DNA of 64,000 nt from Halomonas sp. A40-4 (GCF_015767635.1 NZ_CP065230.1:2232001-2296000); one strand, 5' to 3'; shown: positions 47,789 to 59,426, counted from the stretch's first letter. A program made the numbers and translations. Notes: a model not told the origin generated them from the letters alone.

Positions 47789-47864
47789 GGTCATTTCCCT
47801 TTTCATAGCGGCATTTTTCGGGTAGGGCATATCTTGTGCCCGCCCCCTATAGAAGCTACAACGC

Positions 47865-47911
47865 ATACTATATATAGACCATCAGAAAATCAATTCAAGC
47901 ATATGTGGTAT
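47865..47911 (-). promoter_or_regulatory. Pair of NrdR boxes upstream of nrdH
   Basis: ATACTATATATAGACC (47865-47880) matches the NrdR consensus ACACWATATATWGTGT at 12 of 16 positions with a perfect 10-base core. A weaker box (47896-47911, 9 of 16) is centred 31 bases away, the three-turn spacing seen for NrdR pairs. Confidence 0.65.
47871..47898 (-). promoter_or_regulatory. Promoter of nrdHIEF
   Basis: On the minus strand TTGAAT (47893-47898), a 16-base spacer, and TATATA (47871-47876). The -10 lies inside the strong NrdR box, so repressor binding would block it. Confidence 0.5.
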
Positions 47912-47962
47912 TTTTCATCCACAGGATATTGACAGCTATTGCCCATTACTATTCACGACAGC

Positions 47963-47997
47963 AAAAAAAACCGCCTCCGATTAAGGAGGCGGTTTTT
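47963..47997 (-). terminator. Rho-independent terminator after sodA
   Basis: A 10-bp stem AACCGCCTCC/GGAGGCGGTT with a 6-base loop and T runs on both strands (eight T on the minus strand). Confidence 0.92.
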
Positions 47998-48041
47998 AAG
48001 CAGACACCATCAGATGGCGTCATACGTAGCGCGGCTAGGTG

Positions 48042-48653
48042 TTAGGCGGTGGCCGCTTGGTAGCGACGTTCGACGTCTTCCCAGTTCACTACGTTAAAGA
48101 AAGCGGCGACATAGTCAGGGCGCTTGTTCTGGTACTTGAGGTAGTACGCATGCTCCCAGACATCCAGGCCTAACACCGGCGTATTGCCGTGCATCAGCGG
48201 GCTGTCCTGGTTCAGTGTGTTTTCAACGACCAGTTTTTTCTCGGGCGTGACGGATAGCCAGGCCCAGCCACTACCGAAACGACCAAGCGCTGCTTTTTTG
48301 AACGCTTCCTGGAAAGCCTCAAAACCGCCTAACTCGGCATCGATAGCCTTGGCCACGCCGCCTTGTGGCTGACCGCCGCCATTGGGTGACATCATTTGCC
48401 AGAACATGGAGTGGTTGGCGTGACCACCGCCGTTATTGATGACGGGCTGACGCTTGTCTTCCGGAACACGGTCCAGGTTGGACACAAGCTCTTCCACCGG
48501 CACGTCCTCAAGCCCGGTGCCTTCCAGCGCAGCATTCAGGTTGGTGACATAGGTGTTGTGGTGACGAGAATGGTGGATCTCCATGGTCATCGCATCAATG
48601 TGCGGTTCTAGCGCATCGTACGCGTAGGGTAACTCTGGAAGTGTATGTGCCAT
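48042..48653 (-). CDS. sodA: Superoxide dismutase, Mn type
   Basis: Converts superoxide to oxygen and hydrogen peroxide in the cytoplasm. 203 residues beginning [20 protein letters not shown]. Metal ligands are in [23 protein letters not shown] and [25 protein letters not shown] and NQDSPLM (glutamine of the Mn enzymes) indicate Mn rather than Fe dependence. An ATG three codons upstream (48662) is too close to the AAGGAG; the ATG at 48653 has good spacing. Adjacent to the Mn-capable class Ib reductase. Confidence 0.9.
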   Translation of the reverse strand: MAHTLPELPYAYDALEPHIDAMTMEIHHSRHHNTYVTNLNAALEGTGLEDVPVEELVSNLDRVPEDKRQPVINNGGGHANHSMFWQMMSPNGGGQPQGGVAKAIDAELGGFEAFQEAFKKAALGRFGSGWAWLSVTPEKKLVVENTLNQDSPLMHGNTPVLGLDVWEHAYYLKYQNKRPDYVAAFFNVVNWEDVERRYQAATA

Positions 48654-48814
48654 ATTGATCATCTCCTTTCAGTGGCTTTCTTTGCGTTCAGCAATATCCG
48701 GTTTCAATAACTAGGTATGGTCACCTCATTGCTTTTTCAACCGCAAGGGGCTGATTTCGCTTTTGCCCCAGCATTTTAGTCAACTAATGACAGTTTATCT
48801 AACCCAGCTCATAT

Positions 48815-48846
48815 AAAAAAGCCGACTTCACATGAAGTCGGCTTTT
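48815..48846 (-). terminator. Rho-independent terminator after etfA
   Basis: Perfect 10-bp stem GCCGACTTCA/TGAAGTCGGC with a very short loop, followed on the minus strand by six T; T residues also follow on the plus strand. Confidence 0.9.
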
Positions 48847-48866
48847 AATTCCGAGATTTCAGATGG

Positions 48867-49793
48867 TTACAGCTTACCTTCCAGCTCTGGGAGGATCTCG
48901 AACAGATCGCCCACCAGGCCATAATCGGCAACCTGGAAGATCGGCGCTTCGTCGTCCTTGTTGATCGCGACAATCACCTTGGAGTCTTTCATGCCCGCCA
49001 GGTGCTGGATGGCACCGGAAATCCCTACCGCGATATACAGCTCCGGGGCAACGATTTTACCGGTCTGACCGACCTGCATGTCGTTGGGAACAAAGCCGGC
49101 ATCAACCGCGGCGCGGGAGGCACCAATCGCCGCCCCAAGCTTGTCGGCAATGCCGTCGAGCAGCTTGAAGTTCTCACCGTTGCCCATGCCGCGGCCGCCG
49201 GAAATCACCACCTTGGCGCCGCCAAGCTCCGGGCGGTCCGACTCGGCAAGCTCCTGCTTGACGAAACTGGACTGGGCATTGTCGACCACGGTATCAACGG
49301 CTTCGATGGTGGCGCTGCCGCCATCACCCACGGCATCAAAGCCGGTGGTACGCACGGTGATGACTTTCAGCGCGTCGTCGCTCTTGACCGTCGCAATGGC
49401 GTTGCCGGCGTAAATCGGGCGCTTGAAGGTATCAGCGCTATCCACGGCAAGCACATCGGAAAGCTGGCTGACATCTTTCAAGGCCGCCAGACGCGGCAGT
49501 ACGTTCTTGCCAGTGGTAGAGGCGCTGGCCAGCACGTGGGTGTAGCCATCGGCCAGTTCGACCAGCAGCGCGCCCATGGGCTCAGCAAGCTGGTGGGCAT
49601 AAACGGCGTTATCCGCAACGCGTACTTTACTCACACCGTCAAGCTTGGCCGCCGCCTCGGCCGCGGCCTGAACGCCTTCACCGGCGACAAGAACGTCGAT
49701 ATCGCCACCAATGGCTTTAGCCGCGGCCACGACGTGGGCCGTGGCGCCCGCCAGTTGGCCTTCATGCAGGTCGGCAAGTACCAAAATGCTCAT
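48867..49793 (-). CDS. etfA: Electron transfer flavoprotein subunit alpha
   Basis: FAD-binding subunit of ETF (308 residues), which passes electrons from acyl-CoA and other dehydrogenases to ETF-QO. The C-terminal FAD domain has [36 protein letters not shown] and [20 protein letters not shown] chose ATG 49793 because AAAGGAG precedes it; a longer frame starts at 49811. It follows etfB by 70 bases. Confidence 0.94.
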   Translation of the reverse strand: MSILVLADLHEGQLAGATAHVVAAAKAIGGDIDVLVAGEGVQAAAEAAAKLDGVSKVRVADNAVYAHQLAEPMGALLVELADGYTHVLASASTTGKNVLPRLAALKDVSQLSDVLAVDSADTFKRPIYAGNAIATVKSDDALKVITVRTTGFDAVGDGGSATIEAVDTVVDNAQSSFVKQELAESDRPELGGAKVVISGGRGMGNGENFKLLDGIADKLGAAIGASRAAVDAGFVPNDMQVGQTGKIVAPELYIAVGISGAIQHLAGMKDSKVIVAINKDDEAPIFQVADYGLVGDLFEILPELEGKL

Positions 49794-49863
49794 AAAATCA
49801 GCTCCTTTCAAAGCGCTTGTCTCGAAGAACTTGTCTCAAAGTACGGGTTGTAAAGAACCGACC

Positions 49864-50613
49864 TTAAAGAACCTTGGCTTCGTTTTTCAGTTTGTCGATC
49901 AGCTCGTCTACCGAGGCCACTTTGATACCGCCCTTGCGCTCCGCTGGCGATTCGACTTTCAAAAGGCTGACCTTGGACGCCATCTCGACACCCAGATCGG
50001 CGGGGGTCTTCACGTCCATGGGCTTTTTCTTGGCTTTCATGATATCCGGCAGCTTGGCGTAGCGCGGCTCGTTGAGGCGCAGGTCGGTCGTGACGATCGC
50101 CGGCAGCGTCAATGCAACCGTCTGCAGGCCGCCATCGATTTCACGGGTGACGTGAACCTTGTCACCGTCGACGGCCACCTCTGACGCAAAGGTACCCTGG
50201 GGCAGGTTGGTCAAGGCGGCAAGCATCTGGCCGGTCTGGTTATTGTCGGTGTCAATGGCCTGCTTGCCGAGAATCACCATGCCCGGTTGCTCTTCATCAA
50301 CCACCTTGGCCAGCAGCTTGGCCACGGCCAGCGATTCAGCGCGCTCGTCGGTTTCGATATGAATGGCGCGATCCGCGCCCAGCGCCAGCGCGGTGCGCAG
50401 TTGCTCCTGGGCGGCCTTGGGGCCCACCGTCACGGCGACCACTTCCGTCGCAACGCCCTTCTCTTTCAGACGCACGGCTTCTTCCACGGCAATTTCGCAG
50501 AAAGGGTTCATGGCCATTTTGACGTTGGTAAGATCGACGTCAGAGTGGTCTGCTTTGACACGAATTTTGACGTTGTAGTCGATGACGCGTTTCACCGCGA
50601 CAAGTACTTTCAT
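49864..50613 (-). CDS. etfB: Electron transfer flavoprotein subunit beta
   Basis: AMP-binding subunit of ETF, 249 residues, beginning [20 protein letters not shown]. The family stretch [28 protein letters not shown] segment and [21 protein letters not shown] are present. In an operon with etfA and divergent from the ETF-QO gene, so the whole electron route from fatty-acid oxidation to ubiquinone is encoded here. Confidence 0.95.
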   Translation of the reverse strand: MKVLVAVKRVIDYNVKIRVKADHSDVDLTNVKMAMNPFCEIAVEEAVRLKEKGVATEVVAVTVGPKAAQEQLRTALALGADRAIHIETDERAESLAVAKLLAKVVDEEQPGMVILGKQAIDTDNNQTGQMLAALTNLPQGTFASEVAVDGDKVHVTREIDGGLQTVALTLPAIVTTDLRLNEPRYAKLPDIMKAKKKPMDVKTPADLGVEMASKVSLLKVESPAERKGGIKVASVDELIDKLKNEAKVL

Positions 50614-51040
50614 AGGTTCCTCGCTTGGCTTGTGGTGAAGCCGTTAACCCTGGATGGCACCCACCTGGCAGGCACCTTGAGAAGCTTGGGATATCACATT
50701 GCGGCCCATGGAAAGGCTACCGCATAAAATTCATTCGAGCGTTTGATAGGTGTGCAAGTAAAAAACCTTTTTAATTTGCCATAGCCTACCTGCCTGCAAC
50801 AATAGGGGTTGCTTACGGCCTTGGTCGAATCCCCATCGATAGATAGGCCGCCATTCACCATCGCTAAATGTTAAATCGCCATTTAGCATCGTAGGCGTGA
50901 CCTTACACAGGTATTATGCCTATTATGAAGGATAACCAGAAGCAAACGACCGTTTAAAATTAAGGCCATGTTTTTATAAGCTAGTTCCCAATCGCTAGTC
51001 ATTGTAAACAATGGCCCTTATGAGAGTAAGGAGACACCAG
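50614..51040. other. Divergent intergenic region between etfB and the ETF-QO gene
   Basis: About 430 bases with no supported gene. An imperfect palindrome TCGAGC|GTTTGA (50735-50746) resembles TCAAAC/GTTTGA sites of PsrA/FadR-like fatty-acid regulators, with two mismatched pairs. The segment next to ETF-QO is AT-rich and likely holds its promoter, but I could not place -35/-10 hexamers with confidence. Confidence 0.45.
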
Positions 51041-52705
51041 GTGGATAACGTTGAACGCGATGTGATGGACTTTGACGTGGTCATCGTCGGAGCTGGTCCC
51101 TCAGGACTGGCAGCAGCCTGCCGTCTAATGCAGCAGGCCAACGACGCGGAGCAGGAACTGACCGTCTGCGTGGTTGAAAAAGGCTCGGAAGTCGGCGCGC
51201 ATATTCTGTCCGGCGCCGTGTTTGAACCCCGCGCTCTCAATGAGCTGTTTCCCGACTGGCAAGAGCGCGGCGCGCCCCTCAACACGCCCGCCATCCGCGA
51301 TGATGTTTACCTGCTGAAAGATGCTGACAAGGCGCAGAAACTGCCCAACGCGCTGGTGCCCAAGAGCATGCATAATACCGGCGGCGACCTTACCCGCTAC
51401 GTGATCAGCGCGGGCAACCTGTGCCGCTGGCTGGCCGAACAGGCAGAGGCCCTGGGCGTGGAGATATTCCCGGGCTTTGCCGCCCAGGAAGCCATCGTTG
51501 AAGACGGTGCGGTACGCGGCATCCTCATCGGTGACATGGGCGTGGCCGCCGACGGCTCGCCAAAAGATAGCCACATGCCCGGCATGGAACTGCGCGCAAA
51601 ATACACCCTGTTTGCCGAAGGCGCCCGCGGCCATATTGGCAAACGCTTGATCGAGGACTTTTCCCTCGACGCCGGACGCGACCCACAGCACTACGGTATC
51701 GGCCTGAAGGAACTTTGGGACGTGCCTGCCGACAAGCATGAACCGGGCGTCGTGCTGCACGGCTCTGGCTGGCCGCTGGGCAACAATGCACATGGTGGCT
51801 GGTTCCTCTACCACGCTGAAAATCAGCAGGTAGTGGTCGGGCTGATCATGGACCTGAGCTACCAGAACCCCTGGCTGTCACCGTTCGACGAATTCCAGCG
51901 CATGAAGCATCACCCGGTACTCAGCCAGTATCTGGAAGGCGGAAAACGCGTCGCCTACGGCGCCCGGGCGATCACAAAAGGCGGCTTCAACTGCCTGCCC
52001 AAAATGACGTTTCCAGGCGGCCTGCTCATCGGCTGCGATGCGGGCACGCTCAATTTTGCCAAGATCAAGGGTCTGCACACAGCCATGAAGTCGGGCATGG
52101 TGGCGGCAGAAAGCGTGTTTGAAGCGATCAAGAACGGCGACGAGGGCGCCCAGGAACTGACGAGCTTCACCGACAAATGGGAAGCCAGCTGGGCATATCA
52201 AGAACTGAAAGAAAGCGCCAGTTTCGGCCCGGCGATTCATAAATACGGCACTGTCGGCGGCGGCGCGTATAATTTTGCCAATCAGCTATTGGGCAACAAA
52301 CTACCCAACCTTCACGATACGACCACCGACCATGGGGCTCTCAAGCCCGCCGACGAGTGCGAGAAAATCGACTACCCCAAACCCGACGGCAAGCTATCAT
52401 TCGACAAACCTTCGTCGGTGTTCCTGTCCAACACCAACCACGAAGAAAACCAGCCTTGCCACCTGCGGCTGGACGATCCTGACCTACCGATTCGCGACAA
52501 CCTGCCCAAGTACGCTGAACCCGCGCAGCGCTACTGCCCGGTAGGTGTCTACGAAGTCGTCGAAGATGATCAGGGCGAACCTCGCTTCCAGATCAATTTC
52601 CAGAACTGCATCCACTGCAAGACCTGCGATATCAAGGATCCGGCTCAGAATATTACCTGGGTAGCACCGGAGGGCGGCGGCGGCCCCAATTACCCGAATA
52701 TGTAG
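51041..52705 (+). CDS. Electron transfer flavoprotein-ubiquinone oxidoreductase
   Basis: Inner-membrane-associated enzyme (554 residues) that moves electrons from reduced ETF to ubiquinone. FAD binding is at DFDVVIVGAGPSGLAAACRL, a second motif at KGSEVGAHILSGAVFEP, and a C-terminal [4Fe-4S] site has cysteines in YCPVGVY and in NCIHCKTCDIKDP. A longer frame begins at 51011, but I chose GTG 51041, which has AAGGAG seven bases upstream and gives an N-terminus like that of Pseudomonas homologues. A terminator follows. Confidence 0.94.
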   Translation: MDNVERDVMDFDVVIVGAGPSGLAAACRLMQQANDAEQELTVCVVEKGSEVGAHILSGAVFEPRALNELFPDWQERGAPLNTPAIRDDVYLLKDADKAQKLPNALVPKSMHNTGGDLTRYVISAGNLCRWLAEQAEALGVEIFPGFAAQEAIVEDGAVRGILIGDMGVAADGSPKDSHMPGMELRAKYTLFAEGARGHIGKRLIEDFSLDAGRDPQHYGIGLKELWDVPADKHEPGVVLHGSGWPLGNNAHGGWFLYHAENQQVVVGLIMDLSYQNPWLSPFDEFQRMKHHPVLSQYLEGGKRVAYGARAITKGGFNCLPKMTFPGGLLIGCDAGTLNFAKIKGLHTAMKSGMVAAESVFEAIKNGDEGAQELTSFTDKWEASWAYQELKESASFGPAIHKYGTVGGGAYNFANQLLGNKLPNLHDTTTDHGALKPADECEKIDYPKPDGKLSFDKPSSVFLSNTNHEENQPCHLRLDDPDLPIRDNLPKYAEPAQRYCPVGVYEVVEDDQGEPRFQINFQNCIHCKTCDIKDPAQNITWVAPEGGGGPNYPNM

Positions 52706-52741
52706 CGGTCGCTGTGACGCAACCCGCATGTCAATAAGCCT

Positions 52742-52770
52742 AAATGCCCCATCACTGGGGCATTTTCTTT
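52742..52770 (+). terminator. Rho-independent terminator after the ETF-QO gene
   Basis: AATGCCCC/GGGGCATT stem of 8 bp with a 6-base loop, followed by TTCTTT on the plus strand. Confidence 0.87.
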
Positions 52771-52771
52771 A

Positions 52772-54958
52772 TCAGGCCAGCCGCTCGATGGGCGCTCGGC
52801 TGGCAATCAGTCGTCGCCGCCCTGCCTGATCAAAGCGCACATCAATCACCGGGTCGCTTGGGTTACCTTCCACGGTGGCCACCTCGCCTTCGCCGAATAC
52901 CGCATGGTGCAACCGCTGGCCAGGATAGAACGCGCTTGCGGTGTAGCCTGCCTGGGGGGCCTGAACCTGGGGCGCGGCCAATTCAATGTCATCACGCCCT
53001 AGCTGGCTGAGATAACGTCCCACAAGCGATGGCGACGTGACCGTCAGCGTGGGCGACGGCGTCTTGTCGCTGGCCAGGCAGGCGGCGACCTGCATGCTGT
53101 CCTGCCAGGCACTTTCGGCAATAAAACGGCTGGGGCGATGTGCACCGCCGTCGTGAAGCACAAGCAACTGTTCTTTCGAGCGCGTGATCGCGACGTAAAA
53201 CAGCCGCCGTTCTTCTTCCAGGCGGTCATCGGTGAGCGGGTTATCCCGACTGTAATAAGGAAAGTCTTCCTCGTTGACACCCGCCACGGCGACGAAGGGC
53301 CACTCAAGCCCCTTGGCGCCGTGAACGGTGCTGATCAGCACCCCCGCCGCTTGATTCTCTACCGGCCGCTCCAACAACTCGATAAATGCATCCGGGTCTG
53401 AAACGCTTTGCGCCTGCTCGATCAGCACGTCCAGCAAACGCACGTCCTCTTCGCCCTTATCGCGCCGGGCGGCGGCGCGTTTCAGGGTTTTCTCGGCCTC
53501 GATGGTGTCGACCACGTACTGCAACAGCTTGGCGGGCGGCCATGCACTGAGCTGCGGCAGTTCGCACAGCAACGCCCAGCGTTTTTTCAGCGTGCGCCGT
53601 TGGATGGGCTTTAAATCACTGATCACCGGGTCGTGATTTTCCGGCCATGCTTGACGACTGGCGAGCTGCCGAGCTAGGCGCTGCAGGCGCTCACGGGCCA
53701 CGAAAGGCGTGGGCTGGGCCAGCAGCAAGGTGAGTTGTTCGGGATCTTGCAGCAATGTCGGACGACGGGAAAGTTTTAAATACCCGGCCAGCGCCTGAAC
53801 CAGCGGCAGGCGAAACACAAAGCGGTCTTCCCGGGCCAGCCGAAAGGGGATGCCAGCCTGCAGAAGCGCCAGTTGAAACGGCACCGAGAGCGCCCAGCTG
53901 CGTACCAGGAGACTCACGTCGCTCAACACACGGCCCTGCGCCTGCCAGTCAATCAACGCATCCAGCAGCTGTCGACCGCCCTGCCCCACTGACAAGCGGG
54001 TATCCGGATTGTGGGTCGCGGCCAAACATAGCTGATCCGGCCGACGCTGGTTGGCGGCAATCGCATGGTTGGCCGCCAGTGCCAGGGCATGGCCGTGGCG
54101 AAACGTGGTCGAGAGAGGGTAATCGGTTGCTTCACCAAAGGTGGTGGTAAAGTTTTCCAGCATGGTATCCGGCCGCGCGCCGCGCCACTCGTAGATACAC
54201 TGGTTGGCGTCGCCGACCGCCATCACGGAGGCTCTTTTACCCGCCAGAACCGCCAGCAAGCGCTGCTGGGCCGCATTGATATCCTGATACTCATCGATGA
54301 TCACGTGATCGAGAAAGCCCTCTACCCGGCTGCGTAAGGCGCTATCGGCCTCGATTGCCTGCAGCGGACGGTAAAGCAAATCCGCATAGGTCATCACCCC
54401 TTCACTACGCAGCAGGCGTTCGGCCTCCTTGAAGGCGGCGGGGAAATAGTCCGTATCGGGGTCGTAATTGAGACGTTCAAAGAGGGCCTCTGGCGCCATC
54501 ATTTCGGCTTTAACCAGACCGCAAAAATGGGCCAGCGTCTCGAGTCGATCGCCTTCCAGCGCCGCATCGCGGCGCTCAACGGCATCGCTGAGCACATTCA
54601 GGCTGGCCTGGCGAAGCAAACGCTCGAGCTGCCATTCCGCCGACAACAGGCGACGCGGCGCCAGGACGCCCCAGCGGCACAGGCTTTGCGTCAGCCGGTG
54701 ACCCAGCGAGTGGAAGGTACGAACGTCAGGTAACGCCTGGCCGGATGGCGCCATACTGGCCAACCGACGCTGAAAATCTTCCCGGGCGGAGCGGTTAAAC
54801 ATCAGCACCAGGATGCGCTTGGGCGGAACACCACTGCCGAGCAAATAGTGAACCCGCGCGGCCATGGTGGTGGTTTTACCGGCGCCGGCCACCGCTGCAA
54901 CACGGGCATGGCCCTCATCGTGGTGAATGACGGCTTGCTGTTCAGCGGTTAGCTTCAC
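52772..54958 (-). CDS. UvrD/Rep-family DNA helicase
   Basis: Superfamily 1A 3'-5' helicase, 728 residues. Motifs: MKLTAEQQAVIHHDEGHARV (Q motif), GAGKTTTMAARV (Walker A), VIIDEYQDINAAQQRLL (Walker B), GDANQCIYEWRGA (motif III), STVHGAKGLEWPFVAVAG (motif V) and YVAITRSKEQL (motif VI). The last 60 residues (PGQRLHHAVFGEGEVATVEG) resemble the Tudor-like domain that ties UvrD/PcrA to RNA polymerase. It is probably not the main UvrD; its specific job is unknown. Overlaps the DUF1285 gene by four bases. Confidence 0.88.
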   Translation of the reverse strand: MKLTAEQQAVIHHDEGHARVAAVAGAGKTTTMAARVHYLLGSGVPPKRILVLMFNRSAREDFQRRLASMAPSGQALPDVRTFHSLGHRLTQSLCRWGVLAPRRLLSAEWQLERLLRQASLNVLSDAVERRDAALEGDRLETLAHFCGLVKAEMMAPEALFERLNYDPDTDYFPAAFKEAERLLRSEGVMTYADLLYRPLQAIEADSALRSRVEGFLDHVIIDEYQDINAAQQRLLAVLAGKRASVMAVGDANQCIYEWRGARPDTMLENFTTTFGEATDYPLSTTFRHGHALALAANHAIAANQRRPDQLCLAATHNPDTRLSVGQGGRQLLDALIDWQAQGRVLSDVSLLVRSWALSVPFQLALLQAGIPFRLAREDRFVFRLPLVQALAGYLKLSRRPTLLQDPEQLTLLLAQPTPFVARERLQRLARQLASRQAWPENHDPVISDLKPIQRRTLKKRWALLCELPQLSAWPPAKLLQYVVDTIEAEKTLKRAAARRDKGEEDVRLLDVLIEQAQSVSDPDAFIELLERPVENQAAGVLISTVHGAKGLEWPFVAVAGVNEEDFPYYSRDNPLTDDRLEEERRLFYVAITRSKEQLLVLHDGGAHRPSRFIAESAWQDSMQVAACLASDKTPSPTLTVTSPSLVGRYLSQLGRDDIELAAPQVQAPQAGYTASAFYPGQRLHHAVFGEGEVATVEGNPSDPVIDVRFDQAGRRRLIASRAPIERLA

Positions 54959-55530
54959 GACCCCTCGCTGGGCGATAACCCATCAAGCTCATGCCCTTCA
55001 AGGTAGCCGATGGGATGCCAGTGACCAGCACTGTAGACACTCAGCGCCTGACGACCGGCCCTTTCATCGCGTAACTCAGCAACGTCGGCAAGCTGATAAT
55101 AGACATGGCGATGCAACCTGGCAGCCAGTCCGAAACGTACGGCAATTTCCGGCACATGGTCTCCCTGGGGCGTCTCGCTCAACGTCAGGGGGTGCTCGGC
55201 ATCAAGGCGCACGACGTCGTCAAACTGCGTGGTCAACCACCATGCATCGTCACGAAAATCGGCTTCCACGGCGACTAGCGGCCGATCGTCCACCTGAATA
55301 CGCCAGCGCTCGATCGGTGTTACCAGGCAATAGCCCTCGGCATCATGACGCAGCAAGGTCGACAGCAACCGCGCGACGCTGGCACGGGCAAAGGGCACGC
55401 CCTCGTGCCACCAGCCACCCTGGGCGTCGATACGTATATCCATATCGCCTGACAAGGCGGGCTGCCAGTCATCAAGTGGCGGTATGCTGGAAGCGCCCTG
55501 GCGATAATCAAGCAATCGGTCTATGTTCAT
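54955..55530 (-). CDS. DUF1285 family protein
   Basis: 191-residue cytoplasmic protein of the DUF1285 family. Recognisable parts are PPLDDWQPALSGDMDIRID, GGWWHEGVPFARASVARLLS and CLVTPIERWRIQVDD. No enzymatic motif that I can name. Its stop overlaps the start of the helicase gene (ATGA), so the two are co-translated. Confidence 0.83.
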   Translation of the reverse strand: MNIDRLLDYRQGASSIPPLDDWQPALSGDMDIRIDAQGGWWHEGVPFARASVARLLSTLLRHDAEGYCLVTPIERWRIQVDDRPLVAVEADFRDDAWWLTTQFDDVVRLDAEHPLTLSETPQGDHVPEIAVRFGLAARLHRHVYYQLADVAELRDERAGRQALSVYSAGHWHPIGYLEGHELDGLSPSEGS

Positions 55531-55553
55531 CGTATTACCTCGCCCTGGCCCGC

Positions 55554-56390
55554 CTACTTAGCCAATAACCCCGATTGTGCCAACGCTTGCTTAACCTGTT
55601 CGGGGGCGTCGGGGGCCGCATTACGAAATAGCTGATAGAAATTGGCCGTGGTCTGCATGGCGACTTCATCAACACTGATGCCACGCGCCTCGGCAATGCA
55701 CTCGGCCACTTCAACCACCCAGGCGGGCTCATTGGGTTTGCCACGATACGGTACGGGTGCCAAATAGGGGCTGTCGGTTTCGATCAGCAACCGGTCAAGG
55801 GGCAACTGGCACGCCAGGGTACGCAGCGACTCAGCATTGCGGAAGGTGACAATCCCTGATAATGAAATATAAAAGCCTAAGCGTACGGCGTCACGCGCCA
55901 TCTCGATATCTTCGGTAAAGCAGTGGAGCACGCCCCCGACTCGCGGGTCGCTGTGCTCACGCAGCAAGGCCAGAGTGTCTTCCTTGGCATCGCGGGTATG
56001 CACCACCACGGGCAGCTCGAGCTCACGAGCGGCGATCAAGTGGCGCTTGAAACGTTCATACTGAACCCCTGCCGACACGCGGTCCGCATAATGGTAATCA
56101 AGGCCCGTCTCGCCAATGGCCACCGCGTCGAATTGCTCCGCCGCCTCCTTGATATCACTGACACCGGGTTCGACCGGTGCGTCATGGAGAGGATGCTGGC
56201 CCGCCGATATCACGACATCCCCGTGCTCTCTGGCAATGCCGGCAAGTTTGGGCATGTCCTCAAGCGTCACGGAGATGGCAAGAAACTGGTTGACGCCAAC
56301 GTTGCGGGCGGCCTCCAGCGTGGCCGCAAGGCTGCCGTTGTGTGTGGTGTCGGATAAGCGGTCCAGGTGACAGTGGGAATCAACAAACAT
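55554..56390 (-). CDS. tatD: TatD family metal-dependent hydrolase (DNase)
   Basis: Metal-dependent TIM-barrel nuclease, 278 residues. Metal ligands are in MFVDSHCHLDRL, AIGETGLDYHYADRV, PVVVHTRDAKEDTL, GVLHCFTED and LLIETDSPYLAPVPYRGK. The frame is open upstream to 56537, but the ATG at 56390 starts the family homology. It follows pilZ, holB and tmk, the usual order. YcfH is the corresponding E. coli name by position. Confidence 0.92.
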   Translation of the reverse strand: MFVDSHCHLDRLSDTTHNGSLAATLEAARNVGVNQFLAISVTLEDMPKLAGIAREHGDVVISAGQHPLHDAPVEPGVSDIKEAAEQFDAVAIGETGLDYHYADRVSAGVQYERFKRHLIAARELELPVVVHTRDAKEDTLALLREHSDPRVGGVLHCFTEDIEMARDAVRLGFYISLSGIVTFRNAESLRTLACQLPLDRLLIETDSPYLAPVPYRGKPNEPAWVVEVAECIAEARGISVDEVAMQTTANFYQLFRNAAPDAPEQVKQALAQSGLLAK

Positions 56391-56409
56391 GTCGCTCTCG
56401 TGGTGGGCG

Positions 56410-56745
56410 TTAAAGAGTAAATGAGGGCGCAGCTTTATCCAACTGCCCCGCCAGAAGGGTTTCAATACGGTCACGTACCCGGTAATCCTGCGCGTGGAAG
56501 TGAATGCCGATCCCCGGCATGCGCCGACCGCTGACACCGTCGGGAGACACCCAGATCACCTCGCCGCTTAGCGAGAGACGCTCGCTCTCCCCCGGCAGTG
56601 TCAGCAGTAAATAAACGGTCTGGCCCAGGTCATAGTAGCCGCGCGTGGGAATGAACATGCCACCGCGGTCAAGAAACGGCATATAGGCAGACAATAAAGT
56701 GGGCACATCGGGCACCGTGAGGGAGAGCGCTTTTTGCGTTGCCAT
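56410..56745 (-). CDS. pilZ: PilZ domain protein (type IV pilus control)
   Basis: A 111-residue single-domain PilZ, similar to Pseudomonas PilZ in LSLTVPDVPTLLSAYMPFL, GGMFIPTRGYYDLGQTVYLLL and GIGIHFHAQD. Like that founder protein it lacks an obvious RxxxR plus D/NxSxxG c-di-GMP motif, so it may act through protein contacts in pilus biogenesis. A TTG lies four codons upstream; ATG 56745 with GAGG before it is the better start. Confidence 0.9.
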   Translation of the reverse strand: MATQKALSLTVPDVPTLLSAYMPFLDRGGMFIPTRGYYDLGQTVYLLLTLPGESERLSLSGEVIWVSPDGVSGRRMPGIGIHFHAQDYRVRDRIETLLAGQLDKAAPSFTL

Positions 56746-56763
56746 AACACCTCGCAAGTCGGT

Positions 56764-58418
<1,655 letters not shown>

Positions 58419-59426
58419 TTAGTCACGGTTACGGATATACCGGTTCACGGCGTTGTTGTGCTCCCGCAGCGTGCTCGAGAACTTGTGGGTCCCGTCACCC
58501 CGCGAGACAAAATACAGCGTGTCGCCCGGCAAAGGGTTCACAGCCGCTTCCAGCGAGGCCCGCCCCGGCATCGCGATTGGCGTCGGCGGCAGCCCATCAA
58601 TCACATAGGTGTTGTAGGGCGTGGCCTCGCGTAAATCGGCATGGGTAATCCGCCCATCGTAGCGATCCCCCATTCCATAGATAACCGTCGGGTCGGTTTG
58701 CAGCCGCATGCCGCTCTCCATCCGCCGCTTGAAAACGCCCGCGATTTCACGCCGTTCTTCAGGTGCTCCGGTTTCGCGTTCGATCAACGATGCCATGATC
58801 AGCGCTTCATAGGGCGAGTCGATGGTCAGGTCGTCGTCGCGTTCGGCCCAAACCTCGTCAAGTATGCGTTCCATACGTTCAAGCGACTGACGCAGGATAT
58901 CAACGTCACTCATCCCCAGGTGATAGCGATAGGTATCGGGGAAGAACCAGCCTTCCGGGTGCGTCCCCTCTCGATCAAGCAATGCCATGAGCTCCCCATC
59001 GCTCATATCCGCCGTGCGCTGTTCAAGCTTGGGGGCTGCCGCCAGTTGCTCACGCATCTGGGCAAAGGTCCACCCTTCGGGAATGGTCAGCGGATATGTT
59101 ACGACATCGTTGCTGCCGAGCAGCGCCAAAAGCTCCATGCCGGTAATGCCAGGCTCGAGAAGATATTCCCCTGTGCGCAGGTCCGGCAATTCATCCGGCT
59201 GAAGTTTCGTCATCAGTTGGAACGCCCAGGCATCCTCAATAATGCCTTGCGCCTCCAACTCGGCGACCACGCGATTGAGGCCGGCACCAGAAGGCACCTG
59301 ATAAAGCGTGGGCTCATCAATCGACAGCGGCGCATCAAGCCGCTGCTGCCAATAAACATAACCACCCGCGACACCGGCAACGCCAACCACGGCCATCACG
59401 GCCAGTGCAACCACCAAGCGTTTCAC
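58419..59426 (-). CDS. mltG: Endolytic murein transglycosylase MltG
   Basis: Inner-membrane enzyme that cuts nascent glycan strands and sets their length. 335 residues, one N-terminal membrane helix (VVALAVMAVVGVAGVAGG), a LysM-like region (DVVTYPLTIPEGWTFAQM), and the catalytic stretch ASLIERETGAPEERREIAG with the active glutamate, then TDPTVIYGMGDRYDG and LPPTPIAMPGRASLEAA. It lies between pabC and tmk, the conserved order. Confidence 0.94.
   Translation of the reverse strand: MKRLVVALAVMAVVGVAGVAGGYVYWQQRLDAPLSIDEPTLYQVPSGAGLNRVVAELEAQGIIEDAWAFQLMTKLQPDELPDLRTGEYLLEPGITGMELLALLGSNDVVTYPLTIPEGWTFAQMREQLAAAPKLEQRTADMSDGELMALLDREGTHPEGWFFPDTYRYHLGMSDVDILRQSLERMERILDEVWAERDDDLTIDSPYEALIMASLIERETGAPEERREIAGVFKRRMESGMRLQTDPTVIYGMGDRYDGRITHADLREATPYNTYVIDGLPPTPIAMPGRASLEAAVNPLPGDTLYFVSRGDGTHKFSSTLREHNNAVNRYIRNRD

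Noticed and set aside
48042..48653. Iron-type superoxide dismutase (SodB)
   Set aside because: NQDSPLM and GGGHANHS match Mn-dependent SodA; Fe enzymes place the active-site glutamine elsewhere.
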